Assembly: GCF_927798175.1 (NCBI RefSeq)
Contig: NZ_CAKMMP010000007.1
Coordinates: forward strand, 124,001 to 188,000
Reading direction: 5' to 3'
Length of the DNA: 64,000 nucleotides
Source of the DNA: Paenibacillus sp. JJ-223
Lineage (GTDB): Bacteria; Bacillota; Bacilli; Paenibacillales; Paenibacillaceae
The notes under the pieces are model-generated. The model ran no database searches. It was not told the DNA's origin and worked only from the letters and a program-made list of their open reading frames with translations. Below, piece after piece: positions 55,321 to 64,000 of this stretch. A program made the position numbers and the translations under genes. Positions within the stretch are counted from its first letter, which is position 1. Each line of letters starts with the position of its first letter.

Positions 55321-56331
55321 TCAGCCGACGATGCCGGAACGTTCAATGCTTTCCACGAAATAACGCTGCACGAACAAATAGAGGATGATCAGCGGCGCAA
55401 TGGCCAGCAATATGCCCGTATCCACGATCATCGCCACGTAGTTCGGATCTGCCTTCATGCCCGAGCTCGAACCGAATCCCATCAGCTGTGGAATCCATTG
55501 GTTCGCCTGCGCAGGCAGCGACGCCACCTTCAGCGAGATGAGCGGACTTTCGCTCATGAACAGGGACGAGTAGAACGTATCGTTGTACTGCCACACGAAC
55601 GAAAACAGGATCACCGTGATCAGCGGCGACACCGCGTTCGGCAGCATGATGCGCGCAAACGTCCGGAACCCGCCCGCACCGTCGATCAGCGCCGCCTCCT
55701 CGATCTCTTTCGGCATGCCTTTGAAGAACTGGCGGAAAATATAAATGAACAGCCCTGCTTTCAATCCGCCTGCGGTGGCTGCCGTAATCACCGACGGCCA
55801 GTACGTATTCAGCAGGTTAACGCCTTCTTTCCCGGTAAACAGGCCGATGATGCCCAAAATGTCAAAGCTGCGGAAATGCAAATACATCGGCACCATCAGC
55901 GTGCTCGTCGGCACGAGGATGGTCAGGATGACGAGCACGAACAGCACGCTGCTGCCCGGAAACGAAAATCGGGCGAACCCGTATCCCGCCAGCGCGCAGG
56001 ATATGGCCGTCAACAGCGTCGTAATCGCGACGAACAGAAGCGTGTTCGCCAGTAAAGGCCAGTAGTTCATCACCTGGGCGGCCAGTTTGATATTTTCCAG
56101 CGTGAAATGCTGCGGAATCATGTAGATGGTAGGATTATAGATATCCTGCTTATCCTTGAACGCCACCGAAATTTTAAGAAACAACGGGTACAGGATGATA
56201 AAAGATATCCCGATGACCAGCGCATACCTGAAGATGGAATAGAGCAGATCCGACGTTTGGTTGCGGACCCTCTGCATGCGATAGTTCGGCTTCGGGACAA
56301 CCACCATGCGATCTGTGCCAGGCACGGCCAT
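55321..56331 (-). CDS. Carbohydrate ABC transporter permease (MalG type)
   Basis: 336 residues with six membrane helices after a basic cytoplasmic N terminus. The EAA loop is EIEEAALIDGAGGFRTFARI. It starts 28 bases after the MalF-type gene, so the pair forms one channel. AAGGAGG lies before the ATG. Last gene of the long operon that enters from the window edge. Confidence 0.9.
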   Translation of the reverse strand: MAVPGTDRMVVVPKPNYRMQRVRNQTSDLLYSIFRYALVIGISFIILYPLFLKISVAFKDKQDIYNPTIYMIPQHFTLENIKLAAQVMNYWPLLANTLLFVAITTLLTAISCALAGYGFARFSFPGSSVLFVLVILTILVPTSTLMVPMYLHFRSFDILGIIGLFTGKEGVNLLNTYWPSVITAATAGGLKAGLFIYIFRQFFKGMPKEIEEAALIDGAGGFRTFARIMLPNAVSPLITVILFSFVWQYNDTFYSSLFMSESPLISLKVASLPAQANQWIPQLMGFGSSSGMKADPNYVAMIVDTGILLAIAPLIILYLFVQRYFVESIERSGIVG

Positions 56332-56359
56332 AGTCTGATGCCTCCTTCTGCATTAACCG

Positions 56360-57259
56360 TCAATTGTAATGAACGCGGCGGGACAGCACCCAGCCGACAA
56401 CGACCAGCACCAGGCCGATCACCAGCGTATAAAGCCAGGACATGGCGGAGCTGAGTCCGAAATTTTGCGTTTTGAAGGCCGTCTGGTAAATCATTTCCGT
56501 CACCGGACTGCCTGCGAACGAATCGATGATCGTATAAATGACGTTCGTCAGAATCAGCGGGCTTACCATCGGAAACGTGATTTTCCAAAACGATTCGTAG
56601 CCGGTCGCGCCTTCCATCTTGGCCACCTCGTACATCGAGCCAGGCACGGATTGCAGCGCCGCCAGGAAAATCAGAATCTGTACCCCGGAGCTGCTGATGA
56701 TGTCGTAGATGCGCATGATGGCTTCCACGATGTAGTCCACGTACGCGGCAGGCAAGCCGACGTCGGCCAGCATACGCACGATGGAAACGACGTTGAAGGC
56801 CGTGCCGCCGCCAGCGGACGCCTCGACCGCATTTGCATCGCCCATCAGGTTGATGAGACCGGCGGATTCCGCGGCTGCAACCGCGCTGGAGGCCAGAATG
56901 ACGGGCAGGAAAAAGATCGCCCGCGCCGCCGTCCTGCCTTTGAACTTCTGGTTCAGCAGCGTGGCGGTGAACAGGCTGAAAAACAGGATCATCGGCACGT
57001 TCAGCAGCATGGCCCCTACCGAATCAAGCAGAACGCGGTTGAAGCTGGCGTCGACCAGCAGCGCGTTTTTGAAATTTTCAAGCCCGAGGAATTCCAGTTC
57101 GTATCCGCCCGGGGCAACCGACAAACGGCTGAGGCTGAAGCGGATGGATTGCAGCAGGGGCGTGGCGAACAGGAAAATGAAGCCGATCAGCCACGGGGAC
57201 ACAAAGGCTAACCCGAGAAACGCCCTTCGCGTTTTGAGCGACATGCGAACGGTTTTCAT
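56360..57259 (-). CDS. Carbohydrate ABC transporter permease (MalF type)
   Basis: 299 residues, six membrane helices, MalF-like start RRAFLGLAFVSPWLIGFIFL and EAA-loop region YEVAKMEGATGYESFWKITF. The periplasmic-side loop between helices is longer than usual, with DANAVEASAGGG. The start forms an ATGA overlap with the DUF5696 stop codon, so expression is tightly linked to that gene. Confidence 0.9.
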   Translation of the reverse strand: MKTVRMSLKTRRAFLGLAFVSPWLIGFIFLFATPLLQSIRFSLSRLSVAPGGYELEFLGLENFKNALLVDASFNRVLLDSVGAMLLNVPMILFFSLFTATLLNQKFKGRTAARAIFFLPVILASSAVAAAESAGLINLMGDANAVEASAGGGTAFNVVSIVRMLADVGLPAAYVDYIVEAIMRIYDIISSSGVQILIFLAALQSVPGSMYEVAKMEGATGYESFWKITFPMVSPLILTNVIYTIIDSFAGSPVTEMIYQTAFKTQNFGLSSAMSWLYTLVIGLVLVVVGWVLSRRVHYN

Positions 57260-59853
57260 CCTTCCACCCCTTCCCTCAGCACATAATCCTCTGCCTCAAT
57301 CTTGATGCCGCCGATCGTCACCGGACTCGTCGTGTAATTGATCAGCAGCTCGGTTCCATTGCCGTATTCCACGCGGACGACCCCGTCCTGAAGACGTTCA
57401 TGCGCCACCATCGGGCGGTTCCGCACTTTCCCGAGCACACTGTCGGCCTCCCGGTACAGTTCGATCGCTTCGTCAAGCCAGTACGTATACTCGGTTGCAT
57501 AGGCGGAATCGTAATTCGTCGTTTTCAATCGCGAAGCAGGCTCATAGGTCCACTCGAAATAAGGCGCCGCCCCCAGCTCCAGGCTGTGCAGCAGCTGCTT
57601 CCGCAAACGTTGGTCCCCCGTCGTGTTCATGGGCGATGCGGCATAATCCACATATCCGTGAATGACCATTTGGTAAAAAGGAACCTCTTCGTCCGCGATG
57701 TTAAACCGGCTGGAGCCGGACGGCACATCGACGATATGTTCCGCATACGGCCAGGCGTATGCGTTCGCGGACGTCAGCATCAGCGCCGGATAAGCCTGAT
57801 GCAGCCGCTCCAGCTGCTGCTTGACGATGTTTTTGGCCGTCTCGCGGTGAATGACGCGGCTGTCGCGATAATCGGCGCTTAACACCTGCCCCAGATCGCG
57901 CAGCGACAACGCGCCGAGCTCCAGACCGGAGGTTTTGCCTGCAAAGGTGTCCACCACATGCGGCAATTTCGCGGCCGACAACAAATAATAGCTGTCCCTG
58001 GTCAAGTCCATCCGGTTCAGGGCCGGATTGTACGGATACAGCTCTGCCGTTTCTTTGGTCACGAACCGGGCCGCATCCGAGGCCGGGGCAAAACCCGGAT
58101 CGTTATGGTAAATCTGCTGAAAAGCCACGTCAGGGTACAGACCGCCCCCCGAATCCTTCAATTCGGCCGACAGGCTTCGCAGCTCGGAACGGCTGCCTAC
58201 CTCGCCGTCCAGTTTGACGGCGGTTGGCGTACGGTGACTGATTCCCCCGCCGAACCATCCTTGAAATCGCATCTGCACCTCGTTCACGCCGCCTTCCCGC
58301 AGCTTGGCCGCCATTTCGGAAGCCTGCCCGTAAGTGGTCATGGCCATGAGAGAGCGATATGGGACGCCAAGGAACGAAGCGCGTTTATCCACCGCGCCGA
58401 GCACGTTGACATAGAACGGCAATCCGCCCTCTTCCCCGATCGGCTTCAACTGCCCCCGTTCCACGAGCTGCTGCTGGTACAGGCGCGCCATGCCGGAATA
58501 ATTCGCCTCAGGCCCGTTCAGGAACGTGTATCTGACCTGAATGTCTCCCTTATACGGCTCCTCGCTCAGCAGCTGGATTTCCTGCATATTCTGGGACGTA
58601 TACATTTCCAGCTCATCCTCCCCGCGGAGGAAGAATGTGCCGTAGACGTGATTGTAGCTGTTTTGACGGCCGCCGATATCCGCGGCGATGCCGGCGATGG
58701 CATCCCCTTTTTCGATGACCGCAAACCAGGCATGCTCCCCGCTCTTCAGGCCAAATACCGGCATATGCGCGGACTCGCTCACTTGAGGACGTGCGTAAGA
58801 GTTGTCATTCGGGTCCGCCCCGTAGACCCGCTGCACGTATTGCTCTTCTTTTACCTTGCCGTTGTTCAGGTGGATGAGGCTGCCCGAGCCGTCGGGAACG
58901 AACATGTAACCTTTCTCGTCCGCTCCGGCCGCGCCGAAGTAGGCCAGCAAATCGATATTGCGAATGCGGTATGGCCCGTTCTCCTTCACCTGGCCAAGCG
59001 GAACGGTCACGACCAGCGAGCCTTGGTCCAACCGGTACTCCACGGGAATGATGAAGCTTGGTTTATCGGATGCGCCGCCGCCCTCGATGCCATTTTCCTG
59101 GTTGTCGTAAGCCAGATCCTCCTCGGTATACCCGGCCTTCCCGAACGCATCAAGCATCTTGCTCAGCACGAGCGGCTTCGATACCTGTCCGTCCAGGCGT
59201 TCCAGCACATCGGGATTGTCCTTGGTCGGGTAATAGCGGGCGGAAACGTATTTCGCCGCCGACGCCTCCAGCTTCGACAATACCTTTTCTTCCAGACGCT
59301 GCTTGCCGATTAACCGGGGCAAGGCATCGATGCCGAGCGAAGTATCGCCGAGCGTGTATGTGACGCGTATTCCCTGCTCCAGATTGGCCGCCGCAAACTG
59401 CTTGTTGCCGATGCTGGCGCTGAAATTCGGGAAGGTTTCCATCGTGCCGATGGCATCGCGAAAAGAAACGGCCAATTGGGAGGACAGCATTTCTTTCTCG
59501 TAGCCGGACGCCAATCCATCCTGTTCCCTGTTCGCCGGATTGCTGTACCAGACATGGCCGCTTTGCCCGTCGCGCACGGCAATTTCAGTCGTTTCCTCGT
59601 TGTAATAGAGGCCCAGTCCGCCTTCCTCCGCCACCAGCCGCATGCCGGGAACGCCCACGGACGTATCATCGATGTATCGCAGGTTCTCTGCGGGTACCTC
59701 CGCTTCCTCCCCTGCCACCGGCGATGCCTCGACGTATGCCGTCGCATCAATCGCCGGAATGCCCTTGTTGTTCATGTACAGCAGCCCGGCTGCAAGCACG
59801 ATGACAGCCGCTCCGCCGGCCAGCACCGTATATAATCGCTGCCTCTTGATCAC
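57256..59853 (-). CDS. DUF5696 domain protein, membrane-anchored
   Basis: 865 residues. The start is GTG 59853 with AAAGGAGG 7 bases upstream; the frame is open to 60252, but that part overlaps the YIP1 gene. One N-terminal membrane helix (about 8-28) anchors a large extracytoplasmic domain. A beta-rich first part is followed by a region that looks like a TIM-barrel glycosidase (MAMTTYGQASEMAAKLREGG, FQGWFGGG, DVAFQQIYHND), inference only. The operon encodes two permease pairs, so it may process glycans at the cell surface or help transporter assembly. No characterised member is known to me. Confidence 0.82.
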   Translation of the reverse strand: MIKRQRLYTVLAGGAAVIVLAAGLLYMNNKGIPAIDATAYVEASPVAGEEAEVPAENLRYIDDTSVGVPGMRLVAEEGGLGLYYNEETTEIAVRDGQSGHVWYSNPANREQDGLASGYEKEMLSSQLAVSFRDAIGTMETFPNFSASIGNKQFAAANLEQGIRVTYTLGDTSLGIDALPRLIGKQRLEEKVLSKLEASAAKYVSARYYPTKDNPDVLERLDGQVSKPLVLSKMLDAFGKAGYTEEDLAYDNQENGIEGGGASDKPSFIIPVEYRLDQGSLVVTVPLGQVKENGPYRIRNIDLLAYFGAAGADEKGYMFVPDGSGSLIHLNNGKVKEEQYVQRVYGADPNDNSYARPQVSESAHMPVFGLKSGEHAWFAVIEKGDAIAGIAADIGGRQNSYNHVYGTFFLRGEDELEMYTSQNMQEIQLLSEEPYKGDIQVRYTFLNGPEANYSGMARLYQQQLVERGQLKPIGEEGGLPFYVNVLGAVDKRASFLGVPYRSLMAMTTYGQASEMAAKLREGGVNEVQMRFQGWFGGGISHRTPTAVKLDGEVGSRSELRSLSAELKDSGGGLYPDVAFQQIYHNDPGFAPASDAARFVTKETAELYPYNPALNRMDLTRDSYYLLSAAKLPHVVDTFAGKTSGLELGALSLRDLGQVLSADYRDSRVIHRETAKNIVKQQLERLHQAYPALMLTSANAYAWPYAEHIVDVPSGSSRFNIADEEVPFYQMVIHGYVDYAASPMNTTGDQRLRKQLLHSLELGAAPYFEWTYEPASRLKTTNYDSAYATEYTYWLDEAIELYREADSVLGKVRNRPMVAHERLQDGVVRVEYGNGTELLINYTTSPVTIGGIKIEAEDYVLREGVEG

Positions 59854-59867
59854 GGATGCCGCCTCCT

Positions 59868-60488
59868 TTAGGTGCGAAAAATCAACTCTCGGTAAATGTT
59901 GTAGCCGAACTCGTACAGCTGCTGCAGCATGCTGAACACAAGCGCGCCCAGAAATACGATGATGCCCATCACGATGACCGTCAGCAGCATCGTCACGAGC
60001 GTTTTGAGTACAGTGTATTGGTGAACGGTCATCATGCCGATAAACAGCAGCATCGCAAACCATAGAAAAGCGATGTTGGTAAACAAATAATAGAACACCG
60101 TCTCCTCTGCCACCATGAAGTTGCTGAGGACAATCAACGGAACATTGATGAGGACAATCGGAATCAGCGAGTAACCCGTAACCAGAAAAATTTCCCTGAA
60201 CTTGCCTTCCCCCTCCATCAACGTTGTGATCGACCAATTGGCGATGCACCACAGGAAAACAGGTACGGCAATCGTCAAAATCTCGCGCAGGCTGTTGATG
60301 GTACGAGGATCGGTATAATTGACGAGAAAACCGGCATACTGCTTCTGCAAAATCATGACCACGATCGTCAGCGCAAGCGCCCCGAAAGCAAAGACCAGCC
60401 TGCCCCGGTTATCCGACTTCATGTCCCAGAACGCATCGATGGGGTGAAAAATGAGATGCATCGGAAACTTAATATAGTCCTGTTTCAC
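59868..60488 (-). CDS. YIP1 family membrane protein
   Basis: 206 residues, about five membrane helices, with the Yip1-domain pattern MHLIFHPIDAFWDMKSD before the first helix and the Gly/Pro-rich helices that follow. Bacterial Yip1 proteins have no settled function. GTG 60488 with GGGGGG upstream overlaps the end of the NHL gene by 20 bases, so translation is coupled. DUF5696 starts 14 bases after its stop codon. Confidence 0.84.
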   Translation of the reverse strand: MKQDYIKFPMHLIFHPIDAFWDMKSDNRGRLVFAFGALALTIVVMILQKQYAGFLVNYTDPRTINSLREILTIAVPVFLWCIANWSITTLMEGEGKFREIFLVTGYSLIPIVLINVPLIVLSNFMVAEETVFYYLFTNIAFLWFAMLLFIGMMTVHQYTVLKTLVTMLLTVIVMGIIVFLGALVFSMLQQLYEFGYNIYRELIFRT

Positions 60489-61968
60489 GGTCCGCCCCCC
60501 TTCCCCGTCTCCATTTGAGCGCCAGCCGAGCGGCAACCACGGCCGCGACCAACGCGATGACCGCGGTCAGAAACGTTCCGAAATGCTCCTTCATCATCTC
60601 CCGCCGATATCGCTTGTACGCTACCGAGTAGCTCTTGCGGTCCATGCCCAGCTCGAAATAGCCAAGGGCTTCCTTGTTTTTCTTTTCCATGAGAAGCGAT
60701 TTGCCGATGCCGATATACGCGATGTCGTAGTTGGCATTCAGCTGCAGCACTTCCTTCCAGATGTTTACCGCTTTCGTATCTTCGCCTTGGTAATGCAAGA
60801 CGACCGCTTCATTCACTTTGGAACCGAAGCGGGTCGGTTCGTACACGGCCAGATTCGCCTTGCCCCGATCGAGCACCAGCGAATACGGACCCGATTGTTC
60901 GATGGCTACGGGGGTCTTGAGCGTGCCGACCTGATTTCCTTTTCCTCCGTACACATAAAGCAAATGGCCTTCGTCGTCGTAGGTGAACACCCGGTTCTGC
61001 GTCGCGTCGAGCACGCTGTACATGCCATTCCCCAGCACTTTGACATCGATGAGCTTGGAAGGCCCGACGCTGTTGCGGTAGGCGACGTCACCCTTGACGT
61101 CGAAATAGCCAAAGCGTTTGAGCACGTCCTCGCCGGACGGATTCAGACGTTTGATCGGCTCGTTTGAGCCAGGATCGATGTTCGTTGCATAAACGAACCC
61201 TTTCGGATCGATGTCCACATTCGAAAATTCGGTCGGCACGAACAGCACCATCTGCGCGCGCTGCGCCTTGGTCGAAAACATGCGCCAGATGTACTCGCGG
61301 TAATCGCGTTCCACCTTGTTCGTGCCCACGTACCCGATGAATGCGCCGTGTTCATCAAATTGCATAATGCCTTCGTACACGCCCTGAGCCACGACGTAGA
61401 CCCGTCCCACATGGTCAACCGTCAGCTTTTGGGGCTGGAATTGGAAGTTGGTTGCCAAAATGTCGGACTCCGGTTTTGCGATCATGTTCAGCAGGCCGCC
61501 TTCTTCATCCAGCACGACCACGCGCCCGTTGCCCGTATCCGCAACATAGATGCGCTCCTGCTGATCCACGAACAAACCGCCCGGAACGTTGAAGCTCTCC
61601 TTACTGCCATTTTGCATGAAGCCGTCGATGACCCGGAGCAGCTTCAGCTCGTTGTCCAGCACCACGATCCGGCTGTTGCCGCTGTCCAAAATGTAGGTTT
61701 TCCCGGCAGAAGAGACGTTCACGTCGCCAGGGTCCTTGAATTCGCCGATGCCGAGGTCGCTGCCCGAAATGGTCCGCAAGGGCAAATAAGCATCCGGCGA
61801 AGGTACTGCTTCTTCCCAATAGTTATAATTGTAGCTCTCGTACGGTGCCGAAGAGGCTGCCGCGGATGCCGGATCCGCAAGCACAACGATTATTGCGGCC
61901 AAAAAGGGCATGACCGCGGATTGCCAGAAACGATGGCTTGAAAGCCGTTTATTTACGCTGCGTGCCAT
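60469..61968 (-). CDS. Secreted NHL-repeat beta-propeller protein with C-terminal anchor
   Basis: 499 residues. A signal peptide (about 1-37, cleavage after ADPASA) is followed by NHL repeats (DPGDVNVSSAGKTYILDSGN, VPGGLFVDQQERIYVADTGN and others up to about 370), a TPR-like helical segment (AVNIWKEVLQLNANYDIAYI) and one membrane helix near 470-488. So the propeller lies outside the membrane, tethered at its C terminus. It overlaps the YIP1 start. The role is unknown. Confidence 0.86.
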   Translation of the reverse strand: MARSVNKRLSSHRFWQSAVMPFLAAIIVVLADPASAAASSAPYESYNYNYWEEAVPSPDAYLPLRTISGSDLGIGEFKDPGDVNVSSAGKTYILDSGNSRIVVLDNELKLLRVIDGFMQNGSKESFNVPGGLFVDQQERIYVADTGNGRVVVLDEEGGLLNMIAKPESDILATNFQFQPQKLTVDHVGRVYVVAQGVYEGIMQFDEHGAFIGYVGTNKVERDYREYIWRMFSTKAQRAQMVLFVPTEFSNVDIDPKGFVYATNIDPGSNEPIKRLNPSGEDVLKRFGYFDVKGDVAYRNSVGPSKLIDVKVLGNGMYSVLDATQNRVFTYDDEGHLLYVYGGKGNQVGTLKTPVAIEQSGPYSLVLDRGKANLAVYEPTRFGSKVNEAVVLHYQGEDTKAVNIWKEVLQLNANYDIAYIGIGKSLLMEKKNKEALGYFELGMDRKSYSVAYKRYRREMMKEHFGTFLTAVIALVAAVVAARLALKWRRGRGADRETGLY

Positions 61969-61978
61969 ATCGATCCCC

Positions 61979-62842
61979 CTATTCCTTCATGCCGGAGCTC
62001 GCCATCGTTTCGATGATGCGGCTCTGCGAGAAAATAAACAGCGTGATCGGCACGCTCATGAGGATGAGCGCCACCGCGGCAGCAGCCCCGGCACGCGAGA
62101 TGCCGCCAAGCACGATCTGGCCTGCCGCGTAGTGAAGCGTCTTCAACTGTTCGCTATAGATATAGCCATTGCCGTCGCTGCCCCACAGCATCTGGAACAG
62201 CAGGATGATCAGCGTCAGCCAGGCCGGTTTCACGTTAGGCATGACGATGGACCAGAAAATGCGATACTCGCTGGCGCCGTCGATCTTGGCCGCTTCCAGC
62301 AGCGCATCCGGAATCTGCTCCATGAACTGCTTCATCAAGTACAGCCCAAGCGAGTAGGCGAACGCAGGCACGATCACGGCCCAGTACGTATCGATCCATC
62401 CGATCCAAGACATGATCATGTAGTTCGGAATGGCCGTGACCGCAGGCGTGAACATCAGCGACAGGACGACGACCTGGAACATGAACGCCTTGCCCGGGAA
62501 TTTGTGCTTCGCCAGCGGGTAAGCCGCCGCCGAGGCAAGCAGGACGTGGCCCACGATGCCGATGCCCGTAATGAACACGGTGTTGAATACGTACCTGGAG
62601 AACGGCACCCATGAATCGCTCAGCAGGTTCATCAGATCGGTGAAATTGCTGAACGTCGGATTTTTCACGAACAGGGTCGGCGGAAAAGTGAAAATCTCAT
62701 CAAGCGGTTTGAACGCATTGTTGATGGCATAGATGAGCGGCAGCACCATAAACGCACCGAAAACGAGCAATAGGGCGAACAGGGAAAAGTTGCCCGCGCG
62801 CGAGCGGTTGATCCGTTTTTTGCCGGTAGCGATCGCGGCCAT
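61979..62842 (-). CDS. Carbohydrate ABC transporter permease (MalG type)
   Basis: 287 residues with six membrane helices, the MalG-like FALLLVFGAFMVLPLIYAIN and the EAA-loop DALLEAAKIDGASEYRIFWS. It is separated from the preceding permease gene by one base and from the NHL gene by 10. It is the partner of the gene at 62844 in a second importer within the same operon. Confidence 0.9.
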   Translation of the reverse strand: MAAIATGKKRINRSRAGNFSLFALLLVFGAFMVLPLIYAINNAFKPLDEIFTFPPTLFVKNPTFSNFTDLMNLLSDSWVPFSRYVFNTVFITGIGIVGHVLLASAAAYPLAKHKFPGKAFMFQVVVLSLMFTPAVTAIPNYMIMSWIGWIDTYWAVIVPAFAYSLGLYLMKQFMEQIPDALLEAAKIDGASEYRIFWSIVMPNVKPAWLTLIILLFQMLWGSDGNGYIYSEQLKTLHYAAGQIVLGGISRAGAAAAVALILMSVPITLFIFSQSRIIETMASSGMKE

Positions 62843-62843
62843 G

Positions 62844-63812
62844 TTATTCCCCCACCCTTCTCAGCATTCTCTGCACCAACAGGTTCGTGCCGACCATGAT
62901 CATGAACAGCACGGTGGCAATGGCCGAGGCGTATCCCATCTCGAACCGGGTCGTTCCGAAATCGATCAGATGGGTGACGACCGTCTCCGCCGCGTAATTC
63001 ACGCTCGGGAATCCGGCCAGCGCGATCGACACGTCCGCAACCGCAAACGACGTCGTGAGCTGGATGACCGCCCCGAACATGAGCTGCGGCCGCATCGAAG
63101 GGAGCGTGATGTACCACAGCTCCTGCCAGCGGTTTTTGATGCCGTCCACCGCACCCGCCTCGTACAGCGACTTGTCGACGGTTTGCAGTCCCGCGATGAA
63201 CGCGAGGAACCCGGTGCCCAGACTGAGCCACAGCTGGACCAGAATCAGGATCGGCATAATGTACGCTTCCGTTTTCAGCCATTGGATCGGCTCCAGCAGA
63301 ATGCCCCACTTGATCAGCAGGCCGTTCGCGATGCCGTAGCGGTCACCCGAGAAGATCATCAGCCAGATGAAATACACGTTGCCCGAAATCGACGGCGCAT
63401 AGAAAATAAGCGTCATGAATGCCCGCCATTTCGGCGTCAGTTCATTGATGATCCAGGCAAACACGAAACACGCGATATAACTGACCGGACCGGTGATGAT
63501 GGCAAAAAGCAGCGTGTTTTTGATCGCGATCAGGAAGACGTCGTCCTCCAGGAACAGCCGCGTATAGTTCTGCCAACCGATGAACCGCGGAAACTCCAGC
63601 ATGTTGAAGTACGTGAAGCTGAGAATGATGGAGACCGCGACGGGGATGACGGTAAACAGGGTGAACAGGAGCATGTACGGAGCCAGAAGCACATAGGAAT
63701 GTTTGCTTGCCTTCACTTCCTTCAGCTTCCAGCCCCACCAGGCCTTCATGCCCCTTCTTGGCGATTGGCCGGGAGAGGCGTCCTGCCCATCCCGGAGAGA
63801 TATTTGCGACAC
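62844..63812 (-). CDS. Carbohydrate ABC transporter permease (MalF type)
   Basis: 322 residues with a basic cytoplasmic N terminus and six membrane helices; the family start is YVLLAPYMLLFTLFTVIPVA and the EAA-loop region is YEAGAVDGIKNRWQELWYIT. The start is GTG 63812, with GGGAGGG 6 bases upstream. It is followed by a MalG-type gene with one base between. Confidence 0.9.
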   Translation of the reverse strand: MSQISLRDGQDASPGQSPRRGMKAWWGWKLKEVKASKHSYVLLAPYMLLFTLFTVIPVAVSIILSFTYFNMLEFPRFIGWQNYTRLFLEDDVFLIAIKNTLLFAIITGPVSYIACFVFAWIINELTPKWRAFMTLIFYAPSISGNVYFIWLMIFSGDRYGIANGLLIKWGILLEPIQWLKTEAYIMPILILVQLWLSLGTGFLAFIAGLQTVDKSLYEAGAVDGIKNRWQELWYITLPSMRPQLMFGAVIQLTTSFAVADVSIALAGFPSVNYAAETVVTHLIDFGTTRFEMGYASAIATVLFMIMVGTNLLVQRMLRRVGE

Positions 63813-63830
63813 GGTTAACCCTCCCTCTGC

Positions 63831-64000
63831 TTACGGAAGACCGAATTCTTTGCGTTTGATCCGAATCTCGTCCTGAATGTATTGGGTGTAGTCCATGATG
63901 GATTCCCTGGCCTCGACGTTGCCGACGACCGTTTTGTAGAACGCATTGAACAGGTGGCGTCCCGTAAAATACCCGCCCGGCACTTCCGGAATGCCCTGCA
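63831..64000 (-). CDS. Solute-binding protein of a sugar ABC importer (3' end only)
   Basis: The last 56 codons are visible, with the start lying beyond the window. They encode GIPEVPGGYFTGRHLFNAF, then ARESIMDYTQYIQDEIR and a final KRKEFGLP, the usual C terminus of family-1 sugar-binding proteins (PGGYFTGRH ... REFGL). It stops 18 bases before the MalF-type permease gene, so it opens or continues the operon. It would be the substrate-capture subunit. Confidence 0.8.
   Translation of the reverse strand, partial: QGIPEVPGGYFTGRHLFNAFYKTVVGNVEARESIMDYTQYIQDEIRIKRKEFGLP

Noticed and set aside
57958..59313. Plus-strand frame of 451 codons
   Set aside because: Antisense shadow of the DUF5696 gene, which has a clear start, anchor helix and operon context.
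59854..60252. Extension of the DUF5696 frame
   Set aside because: The segment overlaps the YIP1 gene in another frame and reads as non-protein; GTG 59853 has a near-perfect site.

Overview
The window reads as a chromosomal segment of a Paenibacillus-like member of the Bacillales. The signs are moderate GC, strong AGGAGG-type ribosome binding sites with frequent GTG/TTG starts, an L20-autoregulated infC-rpmI-rplT operon, Lpl/YtcP-type sugar ABC importers without their own ATPase, a membrane-bound AraC-type sensor-regulator, and DUF5696/NHL/YIP1 genes typical of that genus. No phage, integrase, CRISPR array or intact transposase gene was seen. This placement is inference from gene content.

Layout. 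0.3-1.8 kb: ribosomal operon infC-rpmI-rplT (minus) with an L20 leader and an AUU start for infC. 1.8-5.5 kb: envelope genes, namely a GT2 glycosyltransferase diverging from a PAP2 phosphatase and a diacylglycerol glucosyltransferase pair that has Pho-box-like repeats in front of its promoter. 5.7-11 kb: trmB, a small orphan gene with its own promoter and terminator, the tRNA-modification pair mnmL-mnmM (ytqA-ytqB), manA and a lipase. 11.2-15.3 kb: odhAB (2-oxoglutarate dehydrogenase). 16-25 kb: tRNA-Pro(GGG), then many small housekeeping or accessory genes (two Nudix, four GNAT, a cupin lacking a normal start codon, coaA, murI, a histidine phosphatase, a Zn-ribbon protein).

25-31.4 kb is a tight six-gene minus-strand operon: ketosynthase III, ATP-grasp ligase, OleD-like reductase, metallo-beta-lactamase-fold hydrolase, F390-synthetase/PaaK-like adenylating enzyme and an SDR. 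It looks like an uncharacterised small-molecule (acyl-derived) pathway and is the strongest candidate for an undescribed system. 31.4-39 kb holds an epimerase, a peptide-binding lipoprotein paired with an M20 dipeptidase, a DJ-1/PfpI protein, a YdcF-like protein, and a symmetric four-copy intergenic repeat.

39-64 kb is carbohydrate-directed. First comes a metallophosphoesterase/DMT/GH43 operon with operator-like repeats, next to an ANT(6)-like gene and a DeoR regulator whose terminator contains a 51-bp IS150-type miniature relic. Next is a locus with a solute-binding lipoprotein, two permeases, an AraC-type sensor, a formylglycine sulfatase and a PL11 rhamnogalacturonan lyase. Last is a tight operon (continuing past the window edge) with a solute-binding protein, two permease pairs, an extracellular NHL propeller, a YIP1 membrane protein and a DUF5696 membrane-anchored protein; no ATPase is encoded, so a shared MsmX-type ATPase is expected elsewhere.
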